Of a DNA stretch of 6,259 nucleotides, positions 5,587 through 6,259 are shown one piece after another. The stretch comes from Propionibacterium sp. GTDB taxonomy: Bacteria > Actinomycetota > Actinomycetes > Propionibacteriales > Propionibacteriaceae. Location: NCBI GenBank assembly GCA_012837465.1, contig DURG01000214.1:1-6259 (forward strand), in the 5' to 3' direction. How positions within the stretch are numbered: position 1 is the stretch's first letter; every line of letters starts with the position of its first letter. The translations under genes were made by a program, and so were the position numbers. The notes beneath the pieces were generated by a model. It worked only from the letters and a program-made list of their open reading frames with translations, did not search any database and was not told where the DNA came from.

Positions 5587-6001
5587 GGTCCTCGTCCTCA
5601 ACGGCCCCAACCTGGGCCGCCTCGGCACCCGCCAGCCCGAGATCTACGGCGGCGTGACCCACGACCTGCTCGCCGAGCACGTGGTGGAGACCGGGCAGGG
5701 CATGGAACTCGACGTCGAGGTGCGCCAGACGGAGCACGAGGGCCAGATGATCGAATGGCTGCACGAGGCCGCCGACGGCGACATCCCCGTCGTACTGAAC
5801 GCAGGTGCGTGGACGCACTACTCCTACGCGATCGCCGATGCGGCAGCGCTGACCACCTACGTGGAGGTGCACATCTCGAACGTGCACGCCCGCGAGGAGT
5901 TCCGATCGAAGAGCGTGCTGTCGGCCAACGCGTCGGGCATCATCATCGGCTGCGGCGTGGGCGGCTACGACCTCGCGTTGGCCCACCTGTCGGCGATGTA
6001 G
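5579..6001 (+). CDS. aroQ: 3-dehydroquinate dehydratase, type II
   Basis: The 140-residue protein catalyses dehydration of 3-dehydroquinate to 3-dehydroshikimate in the shikimate pathway, acting as a cytoplasmic dodecamer in this family. The expected signatures are present: VLNGPNLGRLGTRQPEIYGG with N11, R18 and catalytic Y23; RQTEHEGQMIEW at 49-60; VVLNAGAWTHYS with N74 and H80; and VEVHISNVHAREEFRSKS with E96, catalytic H98, R105 and R109. These match M. tuberculosis AroQ residues N12, R19, Y24, N75, H81, E99, H101, R108 and R112 as I recall them. The ATG at 5579 lies inside the SIS gene with an 8-base overlap, implying translational coupling; there is no good Shine-Dalgarno. Type II enzymes also serve quinate catabolism, but nothing here points to that. 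The stop codon is followed directly by the tandem repeat. Confidence 0.95.
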   Translation: MRKVLVLNGPNLGRLGTRQPEIYGGVTHDLLAEHVVETGQGMELDVEVRQTEHEGQMIEWLHEAADGDIPVVLNAGAWTHYSYAIADAAALTTYVEVHISNVHAREEFRSKSVLSANASGIIIGCGVGGYDLALAHLSAM

Positions 6002-6259
6002 CTGGTCCCTGAGCGTGAGCTCCATCAAGCGGGGGCCCAAGGCTGGTCCCTGAGCGTGAGCGCCAGCGAACGACGAAGGGCGCCCGCAACCTGGCCGCTG
6101 AGCGTGAGCGCCAGTGAGCGGGGGCCAAGGGCTGGTCCCTGAGCGTGAGCGCCAGCGAACGACGAAGGGCGCCCGTGACCTGGCCGCTGAGCGTGAGCGC
6201 CAGTGAGCGGGGGCCAAGGGCTGGTCCCTGAGCGTGAGCGCCAGCGAACGACGAAGGGC
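6002..6259. repeat. Tandem repeat array, 89-bp period, GC-rich palindrome-type units; runs off the window end
   Basis: Three copies start at 6002, 6091 and 6180, and the third is cut by the window end after 80 bases. Copies 2 and 3 are identical over those 80 bases; copy 1 differs from copy 2 at about 10 of 89 positions. Each copy contains two related subunits sharing the core CTGAGCGTGAGCGCCAG, at 6009 (variant), 6050, 6098, 6139, 6187 and 6228, so core spacing alternates 41 and 48 bases. The subunits hold imperfect inverted repeats, such as TGGCCGCT (6092-6099) with AGCGGGGGCCA (6116-6126, three-base bulge) and CCCT with AGGG. They resemble the GGTCCCTGAGC...GAAGGG palindromes dispersed in intergenic regions of many actinobacterial genomes. 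The array begins at the base after the aroQ stop codon and may supply transcript termination or 3' protection. I see no gene in it. Confidence 0.9.

Noticed and set aside
4459..5628. 389-residue open frame on the minus strand
   Set aside because: It is antisense to the Trm112, SIS and AroQ genes, with a low-complexity Arg/Gly/Ala-rich translation and no motif.
5522..6217. Minus-strand open frames starting MAPAHWRSRSAA within the repeat array
   Set aside because: The same N-terminus recurs because the start lies in the repeated unit. The frames run from repeat into the antisense of aroQ, and the 89-bp period is not a multiple of three, so coding selection is unlikely.
6002..6259. CRISPR array
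   Set aside because: The period is constant and the whole unit is repeated, with no unique spacers between conserved repeats.
6002..6259. Insertion sequence end or attachment site
   Set aside because: No transposase or integrase frame, target duplication or tRNA is visible; the array extends past the window so this cannot be fully excluded.

Overview
The window is very GC-rich DNA from an actinobacterium, with strong GC preference at third codon positions, several GTG starts and tightly packed genes. Gene content and order (DUF5719 protein, divergent metallopeptidase-family and DUF3499 genes, ManB, Trm112-like protein, SIS protein) match a block conserved in Actinobacteria; from memory, the part from the metallopeptidase-family gene to the SIS gene corresponds to M. 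tuberculosis Rv3259 to Rv3256c. The tandem repeats at the right end and the large membrane protein at the left end suggest the Propionibacteriaceae or a relative, but the genus cannot be fixed from this sequence.

Layout. Positions 1-825 hold the 3' end of a large membrane protein, probably the C-terminal region of an actinobacterial family-2 glycosyltransferase. It overlaps by ATGA a membrane-anchored DUF5719 protein (822-2075). Two bases later, on the minus strand, ends a zincin-like metallopeptidase-family protein (2078-2515) whose HExxH site is degenerate. It diverges from a small zinc-ribbon DUF3499 gene (2553-2933), which is followed by phosphomannomutase/phosphoglucomutase ManB (2956-4317), a Trm112-like zinc-ribbon protein (4379-4567), a SIS-fold sugar-isomerase-like protein (4564-5586) and type II 3-dehydroquinate dehydratase AroQ (5579-6001). 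From 6002 to the window end lies a tandem array with an exact 89-bp period.

How the genes may work together. ManB makes mannose-1-phosphate, the precursor of GDP-mannose for mannosylated envelope polymers. The SIS protein belongs to the phosphoglucose/phosphomannose isomerase-like group but lacks the usual sugar-phosphate motif. The left-hand genes appear to encode envelope proteins. AroQ is a shikimate-pathway enzyme with all its active-site residues and is translationally coupled to the SIS gene. Expression appears to combine leaderless transcription (2515 minus, 2553 plus, 2956 plus), one leadered start with a strong Shine-Dalgarno (4379), and two coupled start/stop overlaps.

The most interesting signals are three start codons each preceded by TANNNT plus exactly six bases, the 89-bp array built from alternating 41- and 48-bp subunits directly abutting the aroQ stop codon, and two enzyme-family proteins (metallopeptidase-like and SIS) that look catalytically degenerate. 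I found no convincing wholly new system, mobile element or RNA gene.
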